A stretch of 64,000 bases of DNA from Pseudomonas sp. NKUCC02_KPG (GTDB lineage Bacteria; Pseudomonadota; Gammaproteobacteria; Pseudomonadales; Pseudomonadaceae), in the NCBI RefSeq assembly GCF_019345465.1, contig NZ_JAHKRC010000017.1, positions 61,471-125,470 on the forward strand, written 5' to 3'. A program made the position numbers and the translations under genes. Within the stretch, counting starts at the first letter, position 1; the number at the start of each line of letters is the position of its first letter. Under the pieces are notes generated by a model. It was not told the origin of the DNA. It saw only the letters and a list, made by a program, of their open reading frames with translations, and did no database searches. Below, in pieces: positions 18,875 to 27,170 of this stretch.

Positions 18875-20557
18875 ATGCGTAATTGCGTTCCCTTTTTGTT
18901 ATTGGCCCTGGCCCCGTATGCGGGGGCCGAGTCCCTTCCGCGCTTTCTCAATAGCAACGACAGCATGCAAACCTTGCCCACACCCAACTTGCCGGTGGAT
19001 GCCTATCGCCCGCCGGCGCCTGCGCTGGAATTGCCCAAGCCGGCAGTCGGGGAGGCTCAGCCACTGGTCATGGGCACGCGCCTGACCATTCGCAAGTTGC
19101 AGATCGAAGGTGGCACGATTTACCCGCTGCCCGAGTTGGGTGCGGTGTTCAAGCCGCTGCTGGGCCATGAAATCACCCTGGGTGAATTAATCGAGGCCAC
19201 GCGCGGCATCACCAAGCGTTACCAGGACGATGGCTATTTATTGTCGTATGCGTTTTTGCCTCAACAGGACTTCGATCAAGGCCTGGTGCGTGTTGTGCTG
19301 GTCGAAGGCTATGTCAGCAATTACGAGATCGACGGGGATATAGGGCGGGTCAAGGGGTATATCGATGAGCTGGTAGACAAGCTCAAGGGCGAGCGCCCGC
19401 TGACCCGTAAAACATTTGATCGCTACAGCACCCTGATGAGCCGGATTCCCGGTGTGACCTTGCAGGCGCAAGTGCCGCCACCGGGTACCACCGACGGTGC
19501 TTCGACACTGCGCGTCAGTGCCAGTCGCAAACCGTTCACCACCAGCATGAGCCTTGTCGAGGGCAGCCGTAACAGTACCCAGGCACTGTTCGGGGCCAGC
19601 AGTAACTCGCAAACGGCCATGGCGGAGCAGTTGACCCTGAGCGGCTTGTTTCCGCCGGGTCGCGACAAGGAGCACTACTACCGTCTCGATTACAGCCAGT
19701 ACCTGAATGCCGAAGGCACGCAACTGAGCCTGTATGGCTCCAGTTATCGCAGTGATCCGAGCACCAGCATTGCTACCGATGATGGTTTTGAACTCAAGCC
19801 TCACCGTGAGAATGACCGCTTCTCGATTGGCGTCAGCCACCCGCTGATTGCCGCGCCGGATCAATGGCTCAGTGCCGGTGCCCGGTTGTATGGCGTCAAC
19901 GACAATACCGACTATGAGGTGGCAGGCTTCGGCCAGACCATCAGCGAAAAAACCAACGTGCGCGCACTGGCGTTTGAAGGTGACTGGCGCAAGTCCGATG
20001 CCAGGCAGTTGCGTATTGTCAGTGCCGGTATGTATCAGGGCATGGACGCGATGGGTGCCAAGAGCGAAACCACCCTGACTGGCAGCCGTTATGACCTGGA
20101 CTTCTTCCGCTTGCGTTTGTCGGGCGTGCAGAGTGACGGCTATTTCGATAACTGGCAGGGCGTGGTGTCGGGGGCGTTGTACTGGAGTGATGACACGTTG
20201 CCTGACAGCGAGCGGGCAGTGTTTGGCGGGCAGAACTTCGGTCGTGGTTATCCGGATGACCAGGCGTCGGGGGACAAGGGCTGGGGCGTGGCCTATGAGC
20301 TCAACTACAGCTTTAACCGCGACGGGGATTGGGTCAAGTTGCTGCAGCCTTATGCGATCGTGGACAGGGCCAAGGCCTGGTACAACGAACTGCCATTAAA
20401 AGGCTCGGACATGTCCTCCGCAGCACTGGGGTTGCGTTTTGGGGACAAACGTTACTACAACATTGCCCTGGAAGTTGCAAAACCCATGTCTGATATCGCG
20501 CTGGACAGTTTTAATCGCAGGCCGCGCTATACACTAAGTTTTAGTTATCAGTTGTAA
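18875..20557 (+). CDS. TpsB-type outer-membrane transporter (ShlB/FhaC/HecB family)
   Basis: 560 residues from ATG 18875, selected because GGAG lies six bases before it and it begins a signal peptide (MRNCVPFLLLALAPYAGA). Order: Pro-rich linker (~35-65), two POTRA-like domains (about 70-220, with LTIRKLQIEGGTIYP and VRVVLVEGYVSNYEIDG), then a C-terminal 16-strand barrel ending in the aromatic-terminated YTLSFSYQL. The GRGYPDD stretch fits the conserved L6 loop motif (VRGY/GRGY) of Omp85/TpsB proteins. Such proteins export a TpsA exoprotein through the outer membrane. No TpsA with a haemagglutinin-type TPS domain is next to it; the neighbours are the collagen-like lipoprotein and the Tad genes. 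Ends at a strong terminator. Confidence 0.92.
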   Translation: MRNCVPFLLLALAPYAGAESLPRFLNSNDSMQTLPTPNLPVDAYRPPAPALELPKPAVGEAQPLVMGTRLTIRKLQIEGGTIYPLPELGAVFKPLLGHEITLGELIEATRGITKRYQDDGYLLSYAFLPQQDFDQGLVRVVLVEGYVSNYEIDGDIGRVKGYIDELVDKLKGERPLTRKTFDRYSTLMSRIPGVTLQAQVPPPGTTDGASTLRVSASRKPFTTSMSLVEGSRNSTQALFGASSNSQTAMAEQLTLSGLFPPGRDKEHYYRLDYSQYLNAEGTQLSLYGSSYRSDPSTSIATDDGFELKPHRENDRFSIGVSHPLIAAPDQWLSAGARLYGVNDNTDYEVAGFGQTISEKTNVRALAFEGDWRKSDARQLRIVSAGMYQGMDAMGAKSETTLTGSRYDLDFFRLRLSGVQSDGYFDNWQGVVSGALYWSDDTLPDSERAVFGGQNFGRGYPDDQASGDKGWGVAYELNYSFNRDGDWVKLLQPYAIVDRAKAWYNELPLKGSDMSSAALGLRFGDKRYYNIALEVAKPMSDIALDSFNRRPRYTLSFSYQL

Positions 20558-20570
20558 GCTTTATATGTAA

Positions 20571-20607
20571 AAAACCCCGCAGTGCTAACTAAGACTGCGG
20601 GGTTTTT
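20571..20607. terminator. Bidirectional Rho-independent terminator between TpsB and receiver genes
   Basis: A 13-base perfect stem (20571-20583, AAAACCCCGCAGT; 20594-20606) with A-tract on one side and T-tract on the other sits between two convergent genes and can serve both. Confidence 0.93.
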
Positions 20608-20619
20608 ATGGGGCGGGTT

Positions 20620-21033
20620 TTATGTTCTGGCCAGTTGTAGCTGTGCGGGTTTTGGAAAGAGATTGTCGAGGGTGTCGAGCAGGCGCACGTGGTAGATGGG
20701 TTTGCGAAACAGGTCCAGTACCTGCAACCGCAGCAAGTCGCTGACATCGCTCATATCGGCGTGCCCCGAGATGACAATCACCGGTAAATGCTGGCGCGAT
20801 GTGTGCTCACGCAGGCGCCTGATCAGCGCAATCCCGCTTTCCTCCGGCATGCGCAGGTCAGTGATGACCAGCGCAATATCCGGATGCCGGGTCAACTGCG
20901 AAAGGGCGAGTGTGACTGATGTTGCCGTAAAGCAACAAAAGCCCTCGCCCTCAAGCAGTTCGGCCAACTCCAGCAGTGCGTCCTCTTCGTCATCCACCAG
21001 AAGCAGTTGTTGCCGTGATGGGGAGAGGGGCAT
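20620..21033 (-). CDS. Stand-alone response-regulator receiver protein
   Basis: 137 residues consisting of one receiver domain and no output domain. The acidic pair is DD at 14-15 (LLVDDEEDALLE), the phospho-acceptor is Asp59 (ITDLRMPEESG), and the switch Lys is Lys111 (LFRKPI). It lies 26 bases downstream of flp on the same strand, so flp and this receiver are probably one transcript. It may be a second target of PprA or of another kinase, or act as a phosphate sink or a protein-protein switch on the Tad machine. The role is inferred from position only. Confidence 0.88.
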   Translation of the reverse strand: MPLSPSRQQLLLVDDEEDALLELAELLEGEGFCCFTATSVTLALSQLTRHPDIALVITDLRMPEESGIALIRRLREHTSRQHLPVIVISGHADMSDVSDLLRLQVLDLFRKPIYHVRLLDTLDNLFPKPAQLQLART

Positions 21034-21059
21034 TTTAAAAGCTCGGGGTAATTAAAGGG

Positions 21060-21284
21060 TTACTCTTTGGTCTTAGGTAAAGCGCTAACAATTTCAGCAA
21101 ACAAATTCTTTATTGCTGTTCCTACACCGGGTGAAAGACCCGCAATAACTACCGCTACCATCGCCGCAATAATCGCGTATTCAATACCCGAAGCACCCTC
21201 TGTTCTTTTTGCAAATAATTTGGCTTGGCGCGCCAGAAGCACCTGTGCAGGTACGTACACTTTCAGAACAGTATCTAACATCAT
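21060..21284 (-). CDS. flp: Flp family type IVb pilin
   Basis: 74 residues from ATG 21284 (AAGGAG seven bases upstream). The prepilin signature is intact: a basic leader ending RTEG, predicted cleavage after Gly30, then ASGIEYAIIAAMVAVVIAGL, with Glu35 at +5 and Tyr36 at +6 and a hydrophobic helix. The mature protein is about 44 residues. It should be cleaved by FppA and polymerised by TadA into the Flp/Tad pilus. It is divergent from rcpC across a 333-base AT-rich region. Confidence 0.95.
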   Translation of the reverse strand: MMLDTVLKVYVPAQVLLARQAKLFAKRTEGASGIEYAIIAAMVAVVIAGLSPGVGTAIKNLFAEIVSALPKTKE

Positions 21285-21617
21285 CTGACTTCTCCTTGAG
21301 TGCACCGGGTCGGGCACTGCGTAACAATGGTGCAGGTTGATCTCCATCTGCCATCATAGGATTGGCAATAAATCACTTCCATACAACTGTAACAATGGAC
21401 TAATCACAAAGTATTAGTCCAAATGATCATTTTTAAAAATGTGTGCTAAATCAAACTATTCACAATTAATTAGAGCTTTTTATTGTTGCTAATGGCATTT
21501 TGCTTCAACTGAGCTATTTTTAAATAGCGAATGGTTTCAATAGCCTTGATGTTTTATGGCTGCCTGTGTGAATGGGTTTATTAGTCTGCCGTGCGCAGTG
21601 AAAAAGGGAGTTTGTGC
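21285..21617. promoter_or_regulatory. Divergent flp / rcpC control region
   Basis: 333 bases, AT-rich, no ORF. At 21396-21421 a nine-base perfect inverted repeat (TGGACTAAT, ATTAGTCCA) with an 8-base spacer looks like an operator; it contains AAAGTATTA at 21408-21416, the nonamer shared with other Tad-linked promoters. The site is 124 bases from the flp start and about 200 from the rcpC start. Confidence 0.6.
21396..21421. promoter_or_regulatory. Operator-like inverted repeat containing AAAGTATTA
   Basis: TGGACTAAT (21396-21404) and ATTAGTCCA (21413-21421) are exact inverted copies. Position between flp and rcpC makes a regulator such as PprB the natural candidate; this is inference. Confidence 0.55.
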
Positions 21618-22553
21618 ATGAACAATCGACGCAGTTTAATACTGGCCGCCATACTGTTTGTAGGGGCAATTGCCGCCGGTTACTGGGGGCTGGTATTAAG
21701 TCGACAGCAGCCAGTTGCCGAAGTTCCGGTGGCCCAGGTTGTGGAGCAAGGTGTAACGGCAGTTGATGACAAAACCCGTCAATCGGTAGTGGTGCTGGCC
21801 CGTGATGTACCTCCGAATGTGGCCTTGACGGCTGACGATGTGACCCTGGAAAAGCTCCGTACCGCGCCTGCAGGCAGCCTCACTGCAATCGATCAGGCGG
21901 TAGGTCGTACCCCCTGGCGCAGCCTGAGTGCGGGCACTTGGCTCAATGAACAAAGCTTTGAAATGGGTGGACCACTGGCACGCATGATCCGCCCTGATGA
22001 GCGGGCACTGGCAGTGATGATTGACGAAGTTTCTGCCGCTGGAGGGCAGTTAACCCCGGGTGACTACGTCGATATTCTGCTATTTCTGCGCCAGGACGCC
22101 GGGAATCCACAGCAGTCGGCTCAAGTGGTGTTGCCTGCCGTGCGTGTGCTGAGTGTCGGTGCCGAGCTGGGTTTGACCCGCGATGGCCAGTTGGCCAGCC
22201 AGCCGAAAAATGCCGAAGAAGCACTCAGGCTGGAGCAGAGCCGGATCAATGCGCGCTCCGCAGTGCTGGCGATTCCCGAGCTTCTGCTCAATCAACTGAT
22301 GCTCGCAACCCAGGCCGGTACGCTGCGTCTGGCTGTGCGCAGTGCCGATGAACAACGGTTGAGTAAATATTGGGCGGGTGAGCAGCAATCTGAGACTAAC
22401 CTTGAGAATGCCAAACGCAGTCTTTATCAATTCAACCAGTTAGCCATGGCCAGTCCAGCCAGGGCGCCCGTCAGCAGTCCCTCTGGCGCTCCTCGAGTGC
22501 GCGGTATTGAAGTTATTCGCGGCAATCAAACGGCTCAGCAGTCGGCCCAATAA
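21618..22553 (+). CDS. rcpC: Flp pilus assembly protein CpaB/RcpC
   Basis: 311 residues from ATG 21618 (GGGAG seven bases upstream; an upstream in-frame GTG is poorer). One N-terminal membrane segment (~5-27, LILAAILFVGAIAAGYWGLVL), then an SAF-type domain (VVVLARDVPPNVALTADDVTLEKL) and an RcpC/CpaB domain with MIRPDERALAVMIDEVSAAGGQLTPGDYVDI. It is a periplasmic component that supports secretin assembly or function. First gene of the rcpC-rcpA-tadZABCD-DUF3613 operon. Confidence 0.94.
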   Translation: MNNRRSLILAAILFVGAIAAGYWGLVLSRQQPVAEVPVAQVVEQGVTAVDDKTRQSVVVLARDVPPNVALTADDVTLEKLRTAPAGSLTAIDQAVGRTPWRSLSAGTWLNEQSFEMGGPLARMIRPDERALAVMIDEVSAAGGQLTPGDYVDILLFLRQDAGNPQQSAQVVLPAVRVLSVGAELGLTRDGQLASQPKNAEEALRLEQSRINARSAVLAIPELLLNQLMLATQAGTLRLAVRSADEQRLSKYWAGEQQSETNLENAKRSLYQFNQLAMASPARAPVSSPSGAPRVRGIEVIRGNQTAQQSAQ

Positions 22554-22580
22554 AAATCCTGATCTATAAGGACATCGAAC

Positions 22581-23807
22581 ATGAGCCAACGTCGCGCTCC
22601 GTTTTATAAACGTGCTGCCTGGACATTGATCCTGAGCAGTTTGCCTCTGGAAATGGCCCTGGCCGCTGCTGACAATTGCGCCGCATTCAACGCATTGCCA
22701 TCGGTACTGGAAGTGCCCCAGGGGGCCCAGAAGGCCATGAGCTTCCCGGTCAACATTTCTCGCATCGCTGTGGGTGATCCCACGGTTGCCGATGTTCGCA
22801 CCAATGGCCAAAACGCCTTTTTGCTGACCGGCGTTGCGTCGGGCACTACCAGTCTGATGGTCTGGAGCGCCTGTTCGAAAGAGCCACACCAGACCATGCT
22901 GTTCGTCAAGGGCAAGGCCACTTCGGGTTTGGCCGGTGCGTCGTTGTCGCCGACCGAAGACCCGACGTTGCCCATTCAGGTGCAAACGGACATTCGGTTT
23001 GTAGAAGTCAGCCGTACCAAACTGCAAGAGGCCAGTACCTCTATCTTCGGCATGGGCAGCAACTTTCTGTTCGGCTCGCCGAACTCATTCCTCAGTACGG
23101 CTGAAGGGGTGATCACGGGCGGTCCGGTTGCCAACAGCAAGTATTTCAACATTGGCTTTGGCGGCGGCAAGGTCAAAGCGATGATCAATGCCCTGGAAGG
23201 CAGCGGTTTTGCCTACACCCTTGCACGACCAAGCCTGGTGGCCATGAGCGGGCAGAGTGCAACCTTCCTCGCGGGTGGTGAAGTGCCGATCCCGGTACCC
23301 AGCAGCGGCAGCGACAACGTATCGATCGAGTACAAGGAGTTCGGTATCCGTCTGACCCTGACCCCTACCGTGGTTGGACGTGATCGCATCATGCTGAAAG
23401 TGGCACCTGAGGTGAGTGATCTGGATTACACCAATGCGGTGAATATCGCCGGGACTTTGGTACCGGGCCTGACAGTTCGACGCACCGACACCAGTATTTC
23501 CCTGGCCGATGGCGAAAGTTTTGTGATCAGTGGCTTGATCAGTTCGCGCAACAGCTCACAGGTCAACAAGTTCCCTGGCTTGGGGGATATCCCGATTCTT
23601 GGCGCGTTCTTCCGCGACTCCAATATCAGCCGCGAAGAGAAAGAGTTGCTGATGATCGTGACCCCGCATCTGGTTCAGCCATTGGCTGCCAATGCGCCAT
23701 TGCCATCGATGCCCGGGGAGAAACTGCGTAACTACGACCCTAACTGGTATCGCCTGTACTTCCTGGAAAACGGCAAATTCAACAGCCGTAGCGGGTTATC
23801 CCAATGA
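22581..23807 (+). CDS. rcpA: Tad pilus outer-membrane secretin RcpA/CpaC
   Basis: 408 residues. Signal peptide (~1-29), a pilus-secretin N-domain (VPQGAQKAMSFPVNISRIAVGDPTVADV), then the secretin core with VSRTKLQEAS, AGGEVPIPVPSSGS, the EYKEFGIRLTLTPTV signature and FPGLGDIPILGAFFRDSN. It forms the outer-membrane channel for the Flp pilus. Start ATG 22581 follows AAGGACATCGAAC. The stop overlaps the tadZ start by four bases (ATGA), indicating translational coupling. Confidence 0.96.
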   Translation: MSQRRAPFYKRAAWTLILSSLPLEMALAAADNCAAFNALPSVLEVPQGAQKAMSFPVNISRIAVGDPTVADVRTNGQNAFLLTGVASGTTSLMVWSACSKEPHQTMLFVKGKATSGLAGASLSPTEDPTLPIQVQTDIRFVEVSRTKLQEASTSIFGMGSNFLFGSPNSFLSTAEGVITGGPVANSKYFNIGFGGGKVKAMINALEGSGFAYTLARPSLVAMSGQSATFLAGGEVPIPVPSSGSDNVSIEYKEFGIRLTLTPTVVGRDRIMLKVAPEVSDLDYTNAVNIAGTLVPGLTVRRTDTSISLADGESFVISGLISSRNSSQVNKFPGLGDIPILGAFFRDSNISREEKELLMIVTPHLVQPLAANAPLPSMPGEKLRNYDPNWYRLYFLENGKFNSRSGLSQ

Positions 23808-25003
23808 GCCAAAGCCTGAGCCAGACATTTCTCGCGCTGACGCGCAACAACACCGATCTTGAATGGCTGCAAGGTGCCTTGGCGCCGTTGGGTCAAGTGG
23901 TGGGTGCAGGCACCAGTAGCCTGGATGAACTGCTGGCACTGGTTGACGTGACGTTTGCCGGTTTGATTTTTGTAGGCCTGGACCGGGATAAGGTGGTCAA
24001 CCAGTGCGCGCTGATTGAAGGCGCGCTGGAAGCCAAGCCCATGCTGGCCATTGTTGCCTTGGGCGACGGCATGGATAACCAGCTGGTGCTCAACGCCATG
24101 CGCGCCGGGGCAAGGGATTTTGTCGCCTACGGTTCGCGCTCCAGTGAAGTGGCGGGGCTGGTTCGCCGTCTGAGCAAACGCTTGCCGCCGGTGGCGCCCA
24201 ACGCCGAACTGGGCGGGTTGAGCGTGTTGTTCAGCGCCCAATGCAATGCCGATGGCGCACTGGTTGCCAGCCACCTTGGGCTGGTCGTGCAAAAACACGA
24301 TCAAAAAACCCTGTTTCTGGACCTGGGCGTGCCCCGTGGCGATGGTCTGGCCGTGCTGGGGCTTGAGAGTACGTTCTTCTTTGGTGATGCCCTGCGCCAT
24401 TTACGACGCCTGGACAGCACCTTGATTGACAGTGCCTTTACCAAGACAGCGAGTGGTTTGCGGGTATTGGCCCACAGCGAAAGTGATGAGCCGCTGGAGC
24501 ACACCAGTGCCGCCGAGCTGTATATGTTGCTCAGCGCCTTGCGCCAGCATTTCCAGCACATTGTGGTCAACCTCACGGGGCAGCCAGACAGTGAAGCGCT
24601 GCGCACCTTTGCCACCCATTGCGACAGCTTGCTGTGGTACACCGACCAGAGCGTGCTTGATTGCCGCCGCAACCTGGACGTGCTCGCTCGCTGGCGGGCC
24701 AAGGGCATGAAGTTTGAGCATACGGGGTTGTTGATCGATCGTTACATGGGGGGCGTTGCCCCGAATGCCGATGCCCTGGGCAAGAGCTTTGGCCTGCCGG
24801 TGATGGCGACACTGGCGCTCAGCCCTGAGCTACGCATCAATGCCAAGAATCAGGCCACCACCCTGTTTGATCTGGCTCCGCGGGAAGCCCTGAGCCTGGC
24901 GTTGAAAAAACTGGGTGAGCGATTGACCAAGCGCTCGCAGTCGTCCGAGCAAACGGTTTCCAAGTCTGGCGCGTGGTTAAACCGCCTGTGGGGGGCCAAA
25001 TGA
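23804..25003 (+). CDS. tadZ: Tad pilus localisation protein TadZ/CpaE
   Basis: 399 residues. An N-terminal pseudo-receiver-like region (~1-120) has GARDFVAYGSRSSEVAGLVRRL where receivers end. A ParA/MinD-like ATPase fold follows. The P-loop position reads SVLFSAQCNADGALVASHLG, lacking the canonical GKT lysine; the deviant-Walker aspartate region FLDLGVPRGDGLAVLG is recognisable. It is expected to place the Tad machine at a cell site. Overlaps rcpA upstream and tadA downstream by four bases each. Confidence 0.93.
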   Translation: MSQSLSQTFLALTRNNTDLEWLQGALAPLGQVVGAGTSSLDELLALVDVTFAGLIFVGLDRDKVVNQCALIEGALEAKPMLAIVALGDGMDNQLVLNAMRAGARDFVAYGSRSSEVAGLVRRLSKRLPPVAPNAELGGLSVLFSAQCNADGALVASHLGLVVQKHDQKTLFLDLGVPRGDGLAVLGLESTFFFGDALRHLRRLDSTLIDSAFTKTASGLRVLAHSESDEPLEHTSAAELYMLLSALRQHFQHIVVNLTGQPDSEALRTFATHCDSLLWYTDQSVLDCRRNLDVLARWRAKGMKFEHTGLLIDRYMGGVAPNADALGKSFGLPVMATLALSPELRINAKNQATTLFDLAPREALSLALKKLGERLTKRSQSSEQTVSKSGAWLNRLWGAK

Positions 25004-26274
25004 ACAACGAACAGTTGTTTGGCTCCGGCCTGTACAAGGACGGGCGTGCTGACCATGACGGTCTTAAGCTGGTACTGCATCGCTACATCATCGATGCCAT
25101 TGAAGAGACCGGGGTTAACCTGCTGGAAGGCTCCCGTGTGTCCCTGGCCCAGTTTGTCACCGAGCGGGTGGCTGAATATGTGTCGCGCCTGCACCTGGCG
25201 ATTTCCCGTTATGAAATGGAGCGTCTGGCTGAAGAAATCGTCGACGAGCTGACGGGGTTCGGCCCGCTTGAAGTCTTGCTGCGAGATCCTGCCGTCACGG
25301 AAATTTTGGTCAACGGCCCCCATCGCGTGTTTGTTGAGCGCGAGGGTCTGCTTAGCCAGAGCGATTTGCGTTTTATCGACGATCATCACGTTGAACGGGT
25401 CATGCAGCGCATTCTGGCGCCGCTGGGGCGACGCCTGGATGAGTCTTCGCCGATGGTGGATGCACGTCTGCCGGATGGCAGCCGGGTCAACGCGATCATT
25501 CCGCCCATTGCGCTGGACGGGCCGTGCCTGTCGATCCGGAAGTTTCGCAAGGACATGCTCAAAAGCAGCGACCTGGTGGCGATGCAAACCATCGACCAGG
25601 CAATCTATGAGTTTTTTCAGGAGTCGGTGGGCAAGCGCTGCAATATCTTGATCAGCGGCGGTACCGGTACCGGTAAAACTACGCTGCTCAATATCCTGAG
25701 CCAGTTGATCAACCCCCACGAACGTTTGGTCACCATCGAAGACGTGGCCGAGCTGCAGTTGGGGCACCCCCATGTGGTGCGCCTGGAAACACGCCCGCCC
25801 AATGCCGAAGGGCATGGTGAAGTGAAGTCCAGCGACCTGATTCGCAACGCCCTGCGGATGCGTCCGGACCGCATCATCCTCGGCGAAATTCGTGGGGTGG
25901 AAGTGCTCGACGTATTGACCGCGATGAACACCGGTCACGATGGCTCGATGAGCACTGTCCACGCCAACACGGCACAGGATGCATTGCTGCGTCTGGAAAC
26001 CCTGGTCGGCCTGACGGGTCGCACCGTGGCGGAAAAAACCCTGCGCCAGATGATCTGCGCTGCACTGGACGTAATTATCCAGCTCACGCGCATGCCTGAT
26101 GGTCGCCGTTGCGTCAGTGAAGTCCTGGAAGTGGTCGGGGTGCGTGACGATGTGTACGTGACCAACACCCTGTTCCGCCTGGACAAGCGCACCGGTTTTG
26201 GTTTTATGCGCGAAGCCTTGAACCCGGCAGGCGACAAGTTGCGTCGTGACCCTATTCTGAATGCACACGGCTGA
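25000..26274 (+). CDS. tadA: Tad pilus assembly ATPase TadA/CpaF
   Basis: 424 residues from ATG 25000 (ATGA overlap with tadZ). Type II/IV secretion ATPase: N-terminal helical domain, then Walker A GGTGTGKT (220-227, Lys226), Asp box LVTIEDVAELQL, Walker B MRPDRIILGEIRG and His box with GHDGSMSTVHANT. It powers polymerisation (and in related systems retraction) of Flp from the cytoplasmic face, working with TadB and TadC. Confidence 0.97.
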   Translation: MNNEQLFGSGLYKDGRADHDGLKLVLHRYIIDAIEETGVNLLEGSRVSLAQFVTERVAEYVSRLHLAISRYEMERLAEEIVDELTGFGPLEVLLRDPAVTEILVNGPHRVFVEREGLLSQSDLRFIDDHHVERVMQRILAPLGRRLDESSPMVDARLPDGSRVNAIIPPIALDGPCLSIRKFRKDMLKSSDLVAMQTIDQAIYEFFQESVGKRCNILISGGTGTGKTTLLNILSQLINPHERLVTIEDVAELQLGHPHVVRLETRPPNAEGHGEVKSSDLIRNALRMRPDRIILGEIRGVEVLDVLTAMNTGHDGSMSTVHANTAQDALLRLETLVGLTGRTVAEKTLRQMICAALDVIIQLTRMPDGRRCVSEVLEVVGVRDDVYVTNTLFRLDKRTGFGFMREALNPAGDKLRRDPILNAHG

Positions 26275-26284
26275 GGCGCTGATC

Positions 26285-27169
26285 ATGATCCCGGCCTTAC
26301 TGCTTTTTACCATCAGTTTTCTTATGTTCGTGCTATCGCTGAGTCTGGTGTATCGGGCTCTGACGGATCCGACAACCAGTCGCGTGCTGGACCGTTTGGG
26401 GGAAGGGCAGCCGCAGTCCTCGGAAAAATTAAAGGGCGTAGCTTGGCTTGACCGGGCTTTCTTGCAGGCGGGGTTGGGGCGTCCTTCTGAGCGCCTGGGT
26501 TTATGGCTGTCGCTGTGGGCGGGAGCAGTGGTGCTGGCTGGCCTGATCGGTGGCTGGGTATTTTTTCTCGCGCTGCTGGTGTTGCCGCCACTGTTGCTCA
26601 AGCTATTTGTCAGTTGGCGTTACCACCGCCGGGTACGGCGCATGGTTGAGCAACTGCCGCTCTTGCTTGATCACAGCGTTCGCAGCCTGAAGGCGGGCCG
26701 GACCTTGGCCGATGCAGTGCTGAACGCAATCGAGGCATCCAGTGATCCGCTCAAAACCAGTATCAGCCGGGTGTCACGTAACGTGCAGATGGGGGTAAGT
26801 CTGCCGGAAGCTGTAAGCGATTTTGCCGAGCTGTATGAGCGCGACGAGTTTCGCATGTTCGCCCTTGGCCTGAAGGTGAACCATCGCTATGGCGGCAATG
26901 CCAGTGAACTGCTGGAAAACCTGATTGTATTGATTCGTGAACGTGAACAAGGAGCTCGCAAGTTGAGGGCCATGACTGGCGAAACCCGTATGACTGCTGT
27001 GGTACTTGGTTTGTTGCCGGTTTTTGTGGTGGGCTTTTTTATGGTCACTAATCCAAATTACATGCTCAAAATGTGGGCGGACGGGGGAGGGCAGCAGATG
27101 CTGCTTACTGCGTTGGCGATGCAAGTAATAGGCAGTCTTGCGTTGTGGCGCATGGTACGGAGCGTATGA
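26285..27169 (+). CDS. tadB: Tad inner-membrane platform protein TadB
   Basis: 294 residues from ATG 26285, which has GAGG eight bases upstream; an ATG at 26261 would overlap tadA by 14 bases. Type II secretion GspF-like domain (RRMVEQLPLLLDHSVRSLKAGRTLADAV ... MFALGLKVNHRYGGNASELLENL) between N-terminal (about 3-25, 85-115) and C-terminal membrane helices. It pairs with TadC as the integral platform that TadA acts on. Confidence 0.94.
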   Translation: MIPALLLFTISFLMFVLSLSLVYRALTDPTTSRVLDRLGEGQPQSSEKLKGVAWLDRAFLQAGLGRPSERLGLWLSLWAGAVVLAGLIGGWVFFLALLVLPPLLLKLFVSWRYHRRVRRMVEQLPLLLDHSVRSLKAGRTLADAVLNAIEASSDPLKTSISRVSRNVQMGVSLPEAVSDFAELYERDEFRMFALGLKVNHRYGGNASELLENLIVLIREREQGARKLRAMTGETRMTAVVLGLLPVFVVGFFMVTNPNYMLKMWADGGGQQMLLTALAMQVIGSLALWRMVRSV

Positions 27170-27170
27170 C

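Noticed and set aside
24850..26601. 583-codon open frame opposite tadA/tadB
   Set aside because: Spans the junction of two clear Tad genes on the other strand and has no domain.
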